From positions 1 to 56,396 of the forward strand of contig JAUVZF010000018.1 of assembly GCA_030602705.1 (NCBI GenBank): a DNA stretch of 56,396 bases, written 5' to 3'. The DNA comes from Planctomycetota bacterium. Its GTDB lineage: Bacteria; Planctomycetota; Phycisphaerae; FEN-1346. A model generated the notes under the pieces. That model was not told the origin of the DNA. It saw only the letters and a list, made by a program, of their open reading frames with translations, and ran no database searches. The translations under genes were made by a program, and so were the position numbers. Positions within the stretch are counted from its first letter, which is position 1. Each line of letters begins with the position of its first letter. Shown here one piece after another: positions 23,990 to 32,888 of the stretch.

Positions 23990-24457
23990 ACGGCGATATG
24001 GCGCTGGGATCGCGGCAGAGAGAGCAAAACCGCCCATTTCGGCTATGGCCTGGCGCCGAGGGCGCCATGCCTGCCGGCAGAGGGGCTTTCGTCGGCCAAA
24101 GCATGCCGACCACCACGGAGGCGCACGCTTTTGCGACCCAAAGCGTGGCGCCCGCCGCACCACAGGTAGCCTCGAGCCTGTCCTCCCCGGCTGCCGATGA
24201 GTCCACAAGTGGTTACGGTATAAGGAATTGGATTTGCTTTTGGCCGGTTTTTGTGTATAGTTAGGATGGTATTTGGCACCCGGAATGCAGGGGTGCCGAT
24301 GAGGGGGGTGTGTTTCGCGCTGGGCGTCTCCGTGCGCGGTTCCGGGTCGCACAGACAGAATCCCGGAACCCCCACGATGCGGACGACGGCCGCGCCGACA
24401 CGCTTTCTCACTCATGGCGAGCGGGCACCGTCCGGAAGATAAACCGGGGGGAACCTG
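23990..24457. other. Gene-free stretch upstream of the EPS operon
   Basis: 468 bp. A small dyad TGGCGCC-GAG-GGCGCCA lies near 24051-24067. The operon promoter is at 24234-24261, leaving a leader of about 190 nt before the wza-like gene. No riboswitch consensus (for example cyclic-di-GMP GEMM) could be recognised in the leader, and no coding sequence is convincing. Confidence 0.5.
24234..24261 (+). promoter_or_regulatory. Putative sigma-70 promoter of the EPS operon
   Basis: TTGCTT at 24234-24239, 16-bp spacer, TATAGT at 24256-24261. It resembles the peptidase promoter at 23070 and precedes the first gene of the long EPS transcript. Confidence 0.6.
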
Positions 24458-25387
24458 ATGACCAACCGAATCTGTCTCCCGACGCTGGTTTGCATCGTGC
24501 TGCTGGCCCACCTCGCAGGTGGCTGCACAAGCGGGGCGGAGCGGCTGCGGGCGTTCCTTCAGGAGCGGCGGACGCCCGTATCGGGCGTGCCCTATCGCGT
24601 CCTGCCGCCCGACGTGATCCTGGTGCGTTCGACCTACGTGCCGGAGATCGACGGCATCTCGCAGCAGATCCGTCCCGACGGCAAGATCAACCTGCCGCTG
24701 GTGGGCGAACTGGACGTGGTCGGCAAGAACGAGACGGGCCTGACGCCCACCGAGATCGAAGACCAGATCACCAAGGCCTCCAAGGACTACTACGAACGGG
24801 TGGACGCCACGGTCCAGGTCGTGGGGTTCAATTCCCAGAAGGTTTACGTCTTCGGCCAGGTCTCAAGGCCCGGCCCGCAGCAATGGACCGGCACGAACAC
24901 GCTTCTGGACGTCCTGGCGCAGAGCCAGCCGACGACGCTGGCCTGGCCTGAGCGCATCCTGCTGGTGCGCGGCAAGCCGCCACGCCGGGGCGGGTATCTG
25001 CTGGACGTGGACGACCTGGACGAGATTGCGGGCAAGGCCGGCGACGGGGAATCCGTTTCCCACGAGGTCGGCACAGTCGTAGCCAAGGTTGAGCCGAAAA
25101 AGGACGGCGCAGAGGAGAAGGAGGCCCCGGCAACGGCGGTTCCCGAGAAGGTCGAAGCCAACGTCATGAGAATCAACCTGATGGCCATGATCAAGAAGGG
25201 CGACATGTCGAAGAACGTTTACCTGCAGCCGGACGACGTGATCTACGTGCCGGCGAACCCTCTGGCGGCCGTCGGCCTGGCGCTGCAGCAGTTGCTGCTG
25301 CCGATCCGTCCGGCCGCCGAGACGATATCCGTGCCGACCAGTGCCGTCTACTCGGCTACCAGGGTCGGCGGTGGCCGCTCGTATTGA
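24458..25387 (+). CDS. Polysaccharide export lipoprotein (Wza/EpsE-like)
   Basis: 309 aa. Outer-membrane export channel of the EPS. The lipobox LAHLAGGC gives a lipidated Cys near residue 23. The polysaccharide export domain follows (~45-125): YRVLPPDVILVRS, QQIRPDGKINLPLVGELDVVG, VQVVGFNSQKVYVFGQV. One SLBB domain continues to about 170, with an inserted charged linker (~205-235, EPKKDGAEEKEAPATAVPEK), and YLQPDDVIYVPANP closes the fold. First gene of the operon; the ribosome site is GGGGGAA. Partner of the Wzz-like protein encoded next. Confidence 0.92.
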   Translation: MTNRICLPTLVCIVLLAHLAGGCTSGAERLRAFLQERRTPVSGVPYRVLPPDVILVRSTYVPEIDGISQQIRPDGKINLPLVGELDVVGKNETGLTPTEIEDQITKASKDYYERVDATVQVVGFNSQKVYVFGQVSRPGPQQWTGTNTLLDVLAQSQPTTLAWPERILLVRGKPPRRGGYLLDVDDLDEIAGKAGDGESVSHEVGTVVAKVEPKKDGAEEKEAPATAVPEKVEANVMRINLMAMIKKGDMSKNVYLQPDDVIYVPANPLAAVGLALQQLLLPIRPAAETISVPTSAVYSATRVGGGRSY

Positions 25388-25400
25388 GGCAAGATGAACG

Positions 25401-27077
25401 ATGGCTGACGAAAAGAAAAAACCGACGCCGCGAGACATCCTGCGGATGGTCTTTCGCCGCCGCCGCATGTTCGTCCTGGGTGCGGCGGTGTTCGCGATCG
25501 CGGCCCTCATCGGAGCCGAGTATATGCCGCTCAAGTACACCGGGACAACCATTTTTGAGCGGCGGCAGGATCCTGCGTTGGAGGAAAAGATCGGATCGTT
25601 CGAGAAGGTGAAGTTGACCCTCCACCACGAACTGGTCGGACGAACGGCGATGGAACAGGCCGTTAAAGAACTGGACCTGACGCGCAGGATGCACCGAGGC
25701 CCCGACGGCGAACTCACGCTCGAAGGCCAGATGAACAAGCAGGAACTCGTTAAGCGTCTGATGGACAAGACTCAGGTGAAGTGGAGCGTGCGCACCGAGT
25801 ATGTCGACCTGATTTCGGTCAGTTTCACCGACGAGGACCCCGGCTTGGCCCGGAAGATGCCCAATACGCTCGTGAGAAACTACATCACTAGAGTCAGCGA
25901 GCAGATGGTCGCGCGCCTGGACGCAAGCCGCGACTTCCTCCAGAAGCAGGTCAGCAATGTTGACGGCCGTTTGACGGAGGCGACAAGACAGCGGATCGAG
26001 TTCGAGGCCCAACATGGTGGCATGCTGCCCGACAGCCCCGGCGCCCTGCAACAGCATATGCAGCGGATCGACACGGACATCGACACGGTTCGCCGCCAAC
26101 AGTTGGTGGCCAGGCAGAACCTCGAACGGCTCAAGGCGCTCGCGGAGGCGGCGGCTGCCGCTCCAGGCGAACCCATCCAGGTCATCAAAGGCCCGAACCC
26201 CGAACTGGACCGCCTGAAGAAGGACCTCCGCACGTTTAAGGATGATCTGGCGAACGCCATGATCCTGCGGCACATGACCGAGAAGCACCCAACGGTCCAG
26301 ACGCTGCACAAGAAGATCGAGGAGATCGAGAAGGAGATTGAAGAGACGCCCGAGGAAACCGTTATCCAGAAGGTCTACGGGTCGGAAGGCCCCGGCGAGA
26401 ACCTTGCGATGGCCCTGGCCGCGGCACGGTCCGAAGTGGAAATGGCCGACAAGGAACTCGACCGGCTCCAGGGGCGGCTGAACGCGGTCCAAGGCCTGCT
26501 GACCAATTACGCGCCGGTGCGGCAGGCGTATCTTGAACTCTCCACCAAGGTCGGCGAGTTGGAGGCGGAGAAGAAGAGTTGGCAGAGCCGCCTGACGGGC
26601 GTGCAGATGGCCCTGGAGGCCGAGGTGGCCAAACGGCGTACCCACCTCAATGCCGTGCAACTGGCGGAGAAGCAGTTCCGGCCGTCCTCTCCAAAACTGC
26701 TGTACGTGTTGGGCTTCGCCTTGGCGGGCGGTCTTGCCTTCGCCGGCGCCGTGGTGTTTCTCAGCAACACCCTGGACCGCTCCATCTCTGCAACACAAGA
26801 CGCCGCCAAGCACTTCAACCTTCCCGTCTGCGGCGTGATAGACGAGATCGTGACACCCGGGGAACGGCTGTGGCGAAACGTGAGACGCGGCATCGTTGAG
26901 CCGACCATCGCGCTCATCCTCGTCGGTGTTATCGGCGTGGCAAGCCTGAACATCGCCCTCTGGCTCCACTACCCCGAAGAGCACAAGCAGTGGAAAGACG
27001 ACCCGACGGCGTTCGTCGGCCGCCGTGCCGCATACTACTATCAGAGGGGCGTTCAGAAACTGAAGCAATCTCTCTAA
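25401..27077 (+). CDS. Wzz/GumC-type chain-length determinant
   Basis: 558 aa, inner-membrane polysaccharide co-polymerase that sets EPS chain length. TM1 at ~22-40 (MFVLGAAVFAIAALIGAEY), a long periplasmic coiled coil (~165-430) with many heptads, then PSSPK before TM2 at ~433-455. Unusually, a third hydrophobic helix (IALILVGVIGVASLNIALWL, ~500-520) and a 38-residue charged tail follow TM2. The fused kinase of BY-kinases is absent and is supplied by the gene at 27963. It starts 13 bp after the wza-like gene. Confidence 0.92.
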   Translation: MADEKKKPTPRDILRMVFRRRRMFVLGAAVFAIAALIGAEYMPLKYTGTTIFERRQDPALEEKIGSFEKVKLTLHHELVGRTAMEQAVKELDLTRRMHRGPDGELTLEGQMNKQELVKRLMDKTQVKWSVRTEYVDLISVSFTDEDPGLARKMPNTLVRNYITRVSEQMVARLDASRDFLQKQVSNVDGRLTEATRQRIEFEAQHGGMLPDSPGALQQHMQRIDTDIDTVRRQQLVARQNLERLKALAEAAAAAPGEPIQVIKGPNPELDRLKKDLRTFKDDLANAMILRHMTEKHPTVQTLHKKIEEIEKEIEETPEETVIQKVYGSEGPGENLAMALAAARSEVEMADKELDRLQGRLNAVQGLLTNYAPVRQAYLELSTKVGELEAEKKSWQSRLTGVQMALEAEVAKRRTHLNAVQLAEKQFRPSSPKLLYVLGFALAGGLAFAGAVVFLSNTLDRSISATQDAAKHFNLPVCGVIDEIVTPGERLWRNVRRGIVEPTIALILVGVIGVASLNIALWLHYPEEHKQWKDDPTAFVGRRAAYYYQRGVQKLKQSL

Positions 27078-27086
27078 GGACCCGTG

Positions 27087-27953
27087 ATGTACCTGGATTT
27101 CTACAAACTGCGCGAGTTTCCCTTCGCGATCACGTGCGACGAGCGGTTCTTCTATGAGAGCGCCGTCCATGCCGAGGCGCTCGCCAACATGATGTACACC
27201 GTCCAGCAGCGCAAAGGCATGGTCCTGGTGACGGGCGAGGTGGGCGCCGGCAAGACGTTTCTCGGCACGATGCTGGGTTCGCGGCTGGGCGTGGGCTGCC
27301 TGGTCGTGATGGTCAGTAACCCTCCGCAGTCCGGAAAGCAACTCCTGCGGGCGGTTGTCACAAAAGCCGGCATGAACGTCCGGGCGACGGCCGACAAACT
27401 TGCCCTGCTCGAGGAACTGGAGCGGCACCTGACCCGGCTGCACAACCGCGGCCGCATCGCTGCCATGATCATCGATGAGGCCCAGGACCTTTCGGCCAAG
27501 TCGCTCGAGGAAATCCGCCTCCTGTGGAACTGGGAACGCGACGGCCAGCGGCTGGCCCAGATCGTGCTCATCGGTCAGCCGGAACTTCGCCAGCGCCTCC
27601 TGGAACCGCAATGGGAACCGTTGCGGCAGCGTATCGTGCTGACCTATCATCTGGGCCCCCTGTCGGCGGCGGACACGGCCGCCTACATCGTCCACCGCCT
27701 TCGCATTGCCTCGGCCGACGGGTGCGTGGTGGACTTCACGCCGGAAGCCGTGGCCCAGATTTACTCGGCGACCGACGGCATTCCACGCCTCATCAACATC
27801 CTCTGCGACAACAGCCTTCTGACGGGCTACGCCAAGGGCGTCCATCGCATCGATACGAACATTGTGGCCGAAGTCCTGCGCGATATGACCTGTTGGGGCC
27901 TGCGAACGCCCCAGCCGACTGTGCCGGCTCGCGGCCCCTGCGGCGCCGAATAG
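27087..27953 (+). CDS. ExeA/XrtA-type AAA ATPase
   Basis: 288 aa. ATPase of the ExeA family found in exosortase EPS clusters (the TIGR03015-type ATPase). N-terminal MYLDFYKLREFPFAIT, Walker A GEVGAGKT (~50-57), Walker B MIIDEAQDL (~126-133), arginine-finger region GIPRLINILCDNSLLTGYA. The ATG at 27087 is chosen over a GTG at 27084 because the ribosome site TAAGGA then has the normal spacing. It may energise or regulate EPS assembly; its exact role is unknown. It sits between the Wzz-like and tyrosine kinase genes, the classical order. Confidence 0.92.
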   Translation: MYLDFYKLREFPFAITCDERFFYESAVHAEALANMMYTVQQRKGMVLVTGEVGAGKTFLGTMLGSRLGVGCLVVMVSNPPQSGKQLLRAVVTKAGMNVRATADKLALLEELERHLTRLHNRGRIAAMIIDEAQDLSAKSLEEIRLLWNWERDGQRLAQIVLIGQPELRQRLLEPQWEPLRQRIVLTYHLGPLSAADTAAYIVHRLRIASADGCVVDFTPEAVAQIYSATDGIPRLINILCDNSLLTGYAKGVHRIDTNIVAEVLRDMTCWGLRTPQPTVPARGPCGAE

Positions 27954-27962
27954 GAGTCAAAC

Positions 27963-28805
27963 GTGGGCAACGTCTCCGACGCGATGAAAAAGCACCAGGC
28001 CGAACAGGCGGCCAAGGCGGCGTCTGAGCGGTCTGAACCTGCGCCGGCCGCTGCCGCCGCGCAGCCGGAACCGACGCCGCAGCCGGAACCGACGCCGCAG
28101 CCGCAACGCCCGCACCGGCATTCCCCCGTCATCCTGAACGGATACTCGCCGAAACTCGTCGCGCACCATCAGCGCGGCAGCAGGCTGGCCGAAGAATACC
28201 GCGAACTGCGAACCAGTCTGCTCGCGCAATACAAAGACGAGCGGTTCTGTCTTCTCGTCACGTCGGCCGACCGCGGGGAAGGCAAGACACTGACCTGCCT
28301 GAACCTGGCCATCGTGCTGGCCGAACGACGGGAGTTTCGGACGGCGATCGTCGACTGCGACCTGCGAAAGGGCAACGTCGCTTCCCTGTTGCAGTCCGAG
28401 AATGGCCCGGGCATGGCCGACCTGCTCCGCGGGACGGCAGCGCTTGATGATGTGCTCCAGCCCACGTCGTACCCGAACCTCGTCGTCGTGCCTTCGGGGC
28501 AGGCCGAGACGGAAGAGATCGGAGAACTGCTGGGGAAACAGGAACTGGAGGAGATCGTCGGCCAACTGCGGCGAGACTTCGACCACGTCCTGCTCGATAC
28601 GCCGCCGCTCAACGAGGTCTCGGACGCCCGGGTCATCGGGCGCACCGCACGCGAAGCGCTCGTCGTGGTTCGCATGTACAAGACGCACCGCGAGTCCGTT
28701 GACGAAGCCCTCCGACTGCTGCACTCGGCCAACGTCAAACCCGTCGGCCTCGTCCTGACACATCAGAGGTATCCCATTCCGTCTTACCTCTACCGATACT
28801 CGTAG
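27963..28805 (+). CDS. CpsD/XrtA-type tyrosine autokinase
   Basis: 280 aa. Cytoplasmic BY-kinase-like partner of the Wzz protein (the TIGR03018 type). After a disordered Pro/Gln/Ala-rich N-terminus (~20-55), which contains an exact 18-bp tandem repeat encoding QPEPTP twice, the ATPase domain shows Walker A SADRGEGKT (~101-109), Walker A' AIVDCDLRKG and Walker B HVLLDTPP. The C-terminal tail has Tyr270, Tyr275, Tyr277 and Tyr279, the cluster that is autophosphorylated in this family. Phosphorylation cycles control polymerisation and export. It starts 9 bp after the ATPase gene. Confidence 0.92.
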   Translation: MGNVSDAMKKHQAEQAAKAASERSEPAPAAAAAQPEPTPQPEPTPQPQRPHRHSPVILNGYSPKLVAHHQRGSRLAEEYRELRTSLLAQYKDERFCLLVTSADRGEGKTLTCLNLAIVLAERREFRTAIVDCDLRKGNVASLLQSENGPGMADLLRGTAALDDVLQPTSYPNLVVVPSGQAETEEIGELLGKQELEEIVGQLRRDFDHVLLDTPPLNEVSDARVIGRTAREALVVVRMYKTHRESVDEALRLLHSANVKPVGLVLTHQRYPIPSYLYRYS

Positions 28806-28861
28806 GCCCCGGGCCGGAAGTGCCGACGGGGTTGGCTGATAGGCAGACCACGACGCGAGCC

Positions 28862-29896
28862 ATGAACGTTAGAACGTATACGGAAGGAGACGCAGAGACC
28901 TGGGACGCCTATGTGCGGGGGCATCCCTCGGGCACCGTCTTTCACCTCCTGGCCTGGTCGGACGCGGTTCGGCGGGCCTACGGCCACCGGGCGGTGCACC
29001 TGACGGCCTGGTCGGACGGGCGGCTTGCGGGGGTCCTGCCGCTGTTTGAGATCAAGAGCCTGCTGGCAGGGCGGCTGTTGATTTCGGTGCCGTACGCGAC
29101 GTATGGCGGCATCCTGGCGGACTCGGACGAAGCCGCCCGGGCGCTGCTCGAAGCGGCCAAGGACATATCGCGAGCGTTCGGGGCAAAGTATCTGGAACTG
29201 CGGCACCGCGAGACGAACAACCTGGACCTGCCGGAGATCGACCGCTACGACACGTTCCGCAAGATGCTGCCCGAAGGCCCGGAAGAGGTGCTGCCGTCCT
29301 TACCCAGGAAGACGCGCGCCGCCGCCCGAAACGGCATCAAGGTGCTCGGCGAGAACGCGGTGGAGATCGGCCCGGAGTGGCTGGATACAATCTACAACCT
29401 TTACTGCGTCACGCTGAGGCGGCTGGGGTCGCCGAACTACTCGCGGCGCTTCTTTCGGGCGCTGCGGGCACGGTACGGCGACGACTGCGTGTGTCTGGTC
29501 GTCCGGGATAACGGCAGGCCGCTGGCGGGCGTCGTCAGTTTCGTCTTTCGCGATGAGATCGTGCCGTCCTTCTCCGGCTGCCTCGACGAAGGGATGGCGA
29601 GGCGAGCCAACAACGTGATGTACCTTCGGCTGATGGAGTACGCCGTCGAGCGGGGCTTGAGGTGGTTCGACTTCAACCGGACGCGACGCGACAACCTCGG
29701 ACCATACAACTTCAAGCGGTACCACGGGTTCGAGCCGGTGCCGCTGCATTACCAGTTCTATCTGAACGGCGCCGCCCGGATGCCCAACTTGAGTCCCAGC
29801 AACCCCGGATACGCTCTGGCCGGCCGCGTCTGGCGCAGGCTGCCGCTCTGGTTGACGCGCCCTGCCGGCGCGCGGATTACGAAGTGGGTTCCGTGA
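28862..29896 (+). CDS. FemAB-like aminoacyltransferase, PEP-CTERM/exosortase associated
   Basis: 344 aa from the ATG at 28862; a GTG at 28820 is possible. Two GNAT-like domains of the FemAB family, matching the exosortase-associated group (TIGR03019 type): WDAYVRGHPSGTVFHLLAW, ISVPYATYGGILADS, YLELRHR, then NVMYLRLMEYAVERG and WFDFNRTRRDNLGPYNFKRY. FemX, MurM and related enzymes move an amino acid from aminoacyl-tRNA to a lipid-linked amine; the substrate of the exosortase-associated group is not known. A tRNA-like gene begins 26 bp after the stop (see 29923-30000), a suggestive neighbour for such an enzyme. Confidence 0.9.
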   Translation: MNVRTYTEGDAETWDAYVRGHPSGTVFHLLAWSDAVRRAYGHRAVHLTAWSDGRLAGVLPLFEIKSLLAGRLLISVPYATYGGILADSDEAARALLEAAKDISRAFGAKYLELRHRETNNLDLPEIDRYDTFRKMLPEGPEEVLPSLPRKTRAAARNGIKVLGENAVEIGPEWLDTIYNLYCVTLRRLGSPNYSRRFFRALRARYGDDCVCLVVRDNGRPLAGVVSFVFRDEIVPSFSGCLDEGMARRANNVMYLRLMEYAVERGLRWFDFNRTRRDNLGPYNFKRYHGFEPVPLHYQFYLNGAARMPNLSPSNPGYALAGRVWRRLPLWLTRPAGARITKWVP

Positions 29897-29922
29897 GGAA
29901 ACGAAATGGTCCGTAACGAAGT

Positions 29923-30000
29923 AGGCGGGTAGCTCAGTTGGCAGAGCGCCCGGAAATACACCCGGGAGGTCGCGTGGTTCAAATCCCGCCCCGCCTACCA
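29923..30000 (+). tRNA. Aberrant tRNA gene inside the EPS operon
   Basis: 78 nt, folding as a tRNA with two extra bases. Acceptor stem AGGCGGG/CCCGCCT is perfect, D arm GCTC/GAGC with GG in the loop, discriminator A and encoded CCA. The anticodon stem CCCGG/CCGGG is perfect but its loop has 8 nt (AAATACAC) and no U33. The T stem pairs as GCG/CGC plus GG/CC only with a bulged T; the T loop TTCAAAT is normal. Triplets in the loop would be UAC (Val) or AUA (Tyr), so the amino acid cannot be read. The acceptor ends resemble tRNA-Ile. Either a decayed tRNA or one not meant for the ribosome. Confidence 0.7.
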
Positions 30001-30028
30001 CACGTGCTTCGAATGGTGAAAACCTCGA

Positions 30029-31300
30029 ATGAAACGCCTGCTCTTCATCTCGCACCGTGTGCCGTACCCTCCAGACAAGGGGGAGCGTGTGCGCGCGTTT
30101 CACGAGATCGAGGCACTTGCTCAGCACTTCCGCGTCACCGTGGCGACGCTGGCCCATCAGCCTTCCGACGTTGAAGCCGCTGCCGAACTGAAACGGTGGT
30201 GCGAGAAAGTCATCACCGCACCGGTCAGCGGAAAGGTCGGCCTCCTGCGCGGCGCTCTGGCCCTCCTCTGCGGCAGGTCCGTGACTGAGGGCTTCTTCCA
30301 CAGCCGCCGCCTGGCATACGCGCTGGGCGAGGAAGCGGCACGCGAACCGTTCGACCTGGTCTTCGTCTACTCGTCCAACGTTCTTCCCCACGCCCTGTCT
30401 GTGCCGGCCGGCGCCCGCATCGCGGACTTGGTGGACGTCGATAGCGCCAAGTGGGCCACCTACGCACAGGCCGCACGGTGGCCGAGGCGCTGGCTCTACC
30501 GCCGCGAGGCGCGCGGCGTGCGGTCCCTCGAGCGTCGGGCACTCGACCAGTGTGACGCCGTAATCCTAATCAGCCAGGCCGAGGTCCAGGCCTTCGGGGT
30601 CGAAAGCGACAAGATAAGCGTCGTCGGAAACGGTGTGGACACCGAGTACTTCAAGCCGGCGGAAGCCGATCCGGCCCGGCCCCCGTCGTTGGTGTTCACC
30701 GGGACGATGGACTACAAGCCAAACATAGATGGCGTGTGCTGGTTCGTCCGCGAAGTCTGGCCGGCCCTTCGGCGCGACGTGCCGGATCTAACGTTCTCGA
30801 TCGTCGGCCGCAACCCGACACGCGCCGTCCGGAGGCTGGCCGACGTTCCCGGCGTCACCGTCACCGGGTCAGTGCCGGACGTCCGTCCGTACTTGGCCAA
30901 GGCCGCGCTGGCCGTGGTCCCGCTGCTGATCGCCAGGGGCGTCCAGAACAAGATCCTGGAGGCCATGGCGATGGGGCGGGCCGTCGTGGCTTCCCCGGAG
31001 GGTCTGGAAGGGCTCGAAGTCGCCATCGGAACCGAGACGTTCCAGGCCAGGACGCCAGACGAGTGGCAACGGCGCATTCTCGAACTGCTTCATGACGATG
31101 CACGGCGGCAGCAAGTTGAGCACGCCGCCCGCACGTGCGTCGAGCAGAAATACACGTGGGCGGCCAGATTGCAACCGCTCCTCGACTTATGCGAGCGACT
31201 TTGCGCTGGCTGCGAGGCCGGCGCGCCGTCGGCCACACCGCCGGATGAGCCGGCAGCCTCGGCCAGTCCGAACGTGGAATCGGAGGTCCCCGCACGGTGA
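30029..31300 (+). CDS. Glycosyltransferase (GT4), exosortase-associated
   Basis: 423 aa, GT-B fold. It matches the sugar transferases linked to PEP-CTERM/EpsH systems (TIGR03087 type): LFISHRVPYPPDKGERVRAF at the N-terminus, the RIADLVDVDSAKW segment, VVGNGVDTEYFKP, VFTGTMDYKPN, and the donor-binding ARGVQNKILEAMAMGRAVVA. It would add a sugar from a nucleotide donor to the lipid-linked EPS unit in the cytoplasm. The stop overlaps the GTG of the VanZ gene (GTGA). The last ~30 residues are low-complexity and probably disordered. Confidence 0.92.
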   Translation: MKRLLFISHRVPYPPDKGERVRAFHEIEALAQHFRVTVATLAHQPSDVEAAAELKRWCEKVITAPVSGKVGLLRGALALLCGRSVTEGFFHSRRLAYALGEEAAREPFDLVFVYSSNVLPHALSVPAGARIADLVDVDSAKWATYAQAARWPRRWLYRREARGVRSLERRALDQCDAVILISQAEVQAFGVESDKISVVGNGVDTEYFKPAEADPARPPSLVFTGTMDYKPNIDGVCWFVREVWPALRRDVPDLTFSIVGRNPTRAVRRLADVPGVTVTGSVPDVRPYLAKAALAVVPLLIARGVQNKILEAMAMGRAVVASPEGLEGLEVAIGTETFQARTPDEWQRRILELLHDDARRQQVEHAARTCVEQKYTWAARLQPLLDLCERLCAGCEAGAPSATPPDEPAASASPNVESEVPAR

Positions 31301-31737
31301 GAGCCATCCCGAAAAGGGTGCTGTGGGTCATAACAGTCGCCTACGCCGCGCTGCTGGCGGCAGTGAGTCTTCTTCCCTCGGGCACGGGACCTCTGTCCGG
31401 CTGGGACACGGCCATATCGCCGACGCTGCAGAACCTACTGCACGTGCCGGCGTACGCCGCACTCGTCGCTCTGATCGCGTGGGCCTTAGGCCGACCGACA
31501 CTACTGCGGCTGGGGTTGGTGGCACTTGCCTGCTGCGCCTTCGGCGGGCTGCTGGAATGTGCCCAAGCAACGATTCCCGGGCGCTTCGGTTCGGTCACCG
31601 ACACGCTGCTGAACGTTGCCGGCGCGGCCGCAGGCCTGCCCGTCGTTCTGGCCTTGAGTCGGCGGCGCCGTGACAAGGACCGGGCCAGGCTTGACGGCAT
31701 CGAGAAAGGACTCCCCGCAGCGAGCAACGCAAAATGA
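31297..31737 (+). CDS. VanZ-like membrane protein
   Basis: 146 aa, GTG start. Four hydrophobic segments of the VanZ family: LWVITVAYAALLAAVSLLPS, NLLHVPAYAALVALIAWALG, LLRLGLVALACCAFGGLLEC and TDTLLNVAGAAAGLPVVLAL, with the conserved H in LLHVPAY and E near LLECAQ. VanZ homologues occur in many exosortase EPS clusters; their activity is not established. Coupled to both neighbours by 4-bp overlaps. Confidence 0.85.
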   Translation: MRAIPKRVLWVITVAYAALLAAVSLLPSGTGPLSGWDTAISPTLQNLLHVPAYAALVALIAWALGRPTLLRLGLVALACCAFGGLLECAQATIPGRFGSVTDTLLNVAGAAAGLPVVLALSRRRRDKDRARLDGIEKGLPAASNAK

Positions 31738-32888
31738 TCGAAGGCCGTACCATCCTGTGTTTCGCGAGCGGCTACGACGCCCCGCCGACCAGCAAGCATC
31801 ACGTGATGCACCTGCTGGCGGAGCGGAACGTCGTGCTGTGGGTCAACTACCACGCGTCGCGCGCCCCGTCGGCCAGCGCGTCGGACCTCAAGTACGTTCT
31901 CAAGAAACTCGGCCAAGTGTTCCGGGGCCTGAAGAACCCGAGGGAGAACCTCCACGTTCTGACTCCCCTGGTTGTCCCTCTGCCCGGTTCGGCGTGGGCC
32001 AGACGGCTCAACCGGTGGCTTCTGATCCGCCGCATCCGGCGGGCCCTGAAGCGCGTCCGAAGCGGCCCGCTACAGGTCTGGTCGTTCACGCCGGACATCG
32101 CCTACCTGCTGGACGCGTTCCCGGCCGAGAAGGTGCTGTACTACTGCGTGGACGACTTCGCGTCGTTCACCGGCTACAACCGTGAGCAGGTCCTGTGCGA
32201 CGAGGCCGACCTGTGCCGGCGCGCGGATCTGGTCGTCACCACGAGCCACGCGCTTCAGGAGGCCAAGACCCCGCTCAACCCGAACACGATCCTCGTGCCG
32301 CACGGCGTGGACTACGCGCACTTCTCCAAGGCGCTCTCGAACAACCTGCCGGTGCCCGAGGACATGCGGGACATTCCGCACCCGATCCTGGGGTTCTTCG
32401 GCCTGATCCGCGACTGGGTGAACTTAGGGCTGCTGGCCGAGGTGGCCAAGCGGCGGCCGGACTGGCACATCGTCCTGATCGGCGACGCCGACTCAAACGT
32501 GAACCTGGCCGCGTACAGCGGGATTCCGAACATGCATTTCCTCGGCCGCAGGCCCTACGCGTCCCTCCCGGCCTACTGCAAGTGCTTCGACGTCGGCCTT
32601 ATCCCCTTTAAGATCAACGATTTGACGAAGGCAGGGATTCCGATAAAACTGCGCGAGTACCTCGCGGCCGGCCTACCGGTCGTCTCCACCCCCCTCCCGG
32701 AATTGCCGAAGGCGAAGCACATGGTCGCGTCAGGCGGAACGATAGGAGAATTCATTGACGCTGGCGAACAGGGACTGGCGGTAGCGCGAGATGACCGGAT
32801 GCGTCAGGCGGCATCTATGGCCAGTGAAACGTGGCCGCAGAAGGTCGAGTCGGTCTGCCGACACCTTGAGGGGGTGACTCGTGCTTGA
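31734..32888 (+). CDS. Glycosyltransferase (GT4-like)
   Basis: 384 aa. N-terminal ILCFASGYDAPPTSKHHVMH, with a short N-terminal domain that contains the VLYYCVDDFASFTGY segment typical of a group of EPS glycosyltransferases. The C-terminal Rossmann domain reads VPHGVDYAHFSKAL, GFFGLIRDWVNLGLLAEVA, ALIPFKINDLTKAGIPIKLREYLAAGLPVV in part. It would add one sugar to the lipid-linked repeat unit. ATGA overlap with VanZ, 8-bp overlap with the next gene. Confidence 0.88.
   Translation: MIEGRTILCFASGYDAPPTSKHHVMHLLAERNVVLWVNYHASRAPSASASDLKYVLKKLGQVFRGLKNPRENLHVLTPLVVPLPGSAWARRLNRWLLIRRIRRALKRVRSGPLQVWSFTPDIAYLLDAFPAEKVLYYCVDDFASFTGYNREQVLCDEADLCRRADLVVTTSHALQEAKTPLNPNTILVPHGVDYAHFSKALSNNLPVPEDMRDIPHPILGFFGLIRDWVNLGLLAEVAKRRPDWHIVLIGDADSNVNLAAYSGIPNMHFLGRRPYASLPAYCKCFDVGLIPFKINDLTKAGIPIKLREYLAAGLPVVSTPLPELPKAKHMVASGGTIGEFIDAGEQGLAVARDDRMRQAASMASETWPQKVESVCRHLEGVTRA

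Noticed and set aside
24262-24457. Possible cyclic-di-GMP (GEMM) riboswitch in the EPS leader
   Set aside because: The GEMM consensus core could not be found in the leader or near the PEP-CTERM genes.
25356-27845. An 829-codon minus-strand open frame opposite the Wzz and ATPase genes
   Set aside because: It crosses two well-supported genes and has no recognisable domain; it is a GC-rich antisense shadow.
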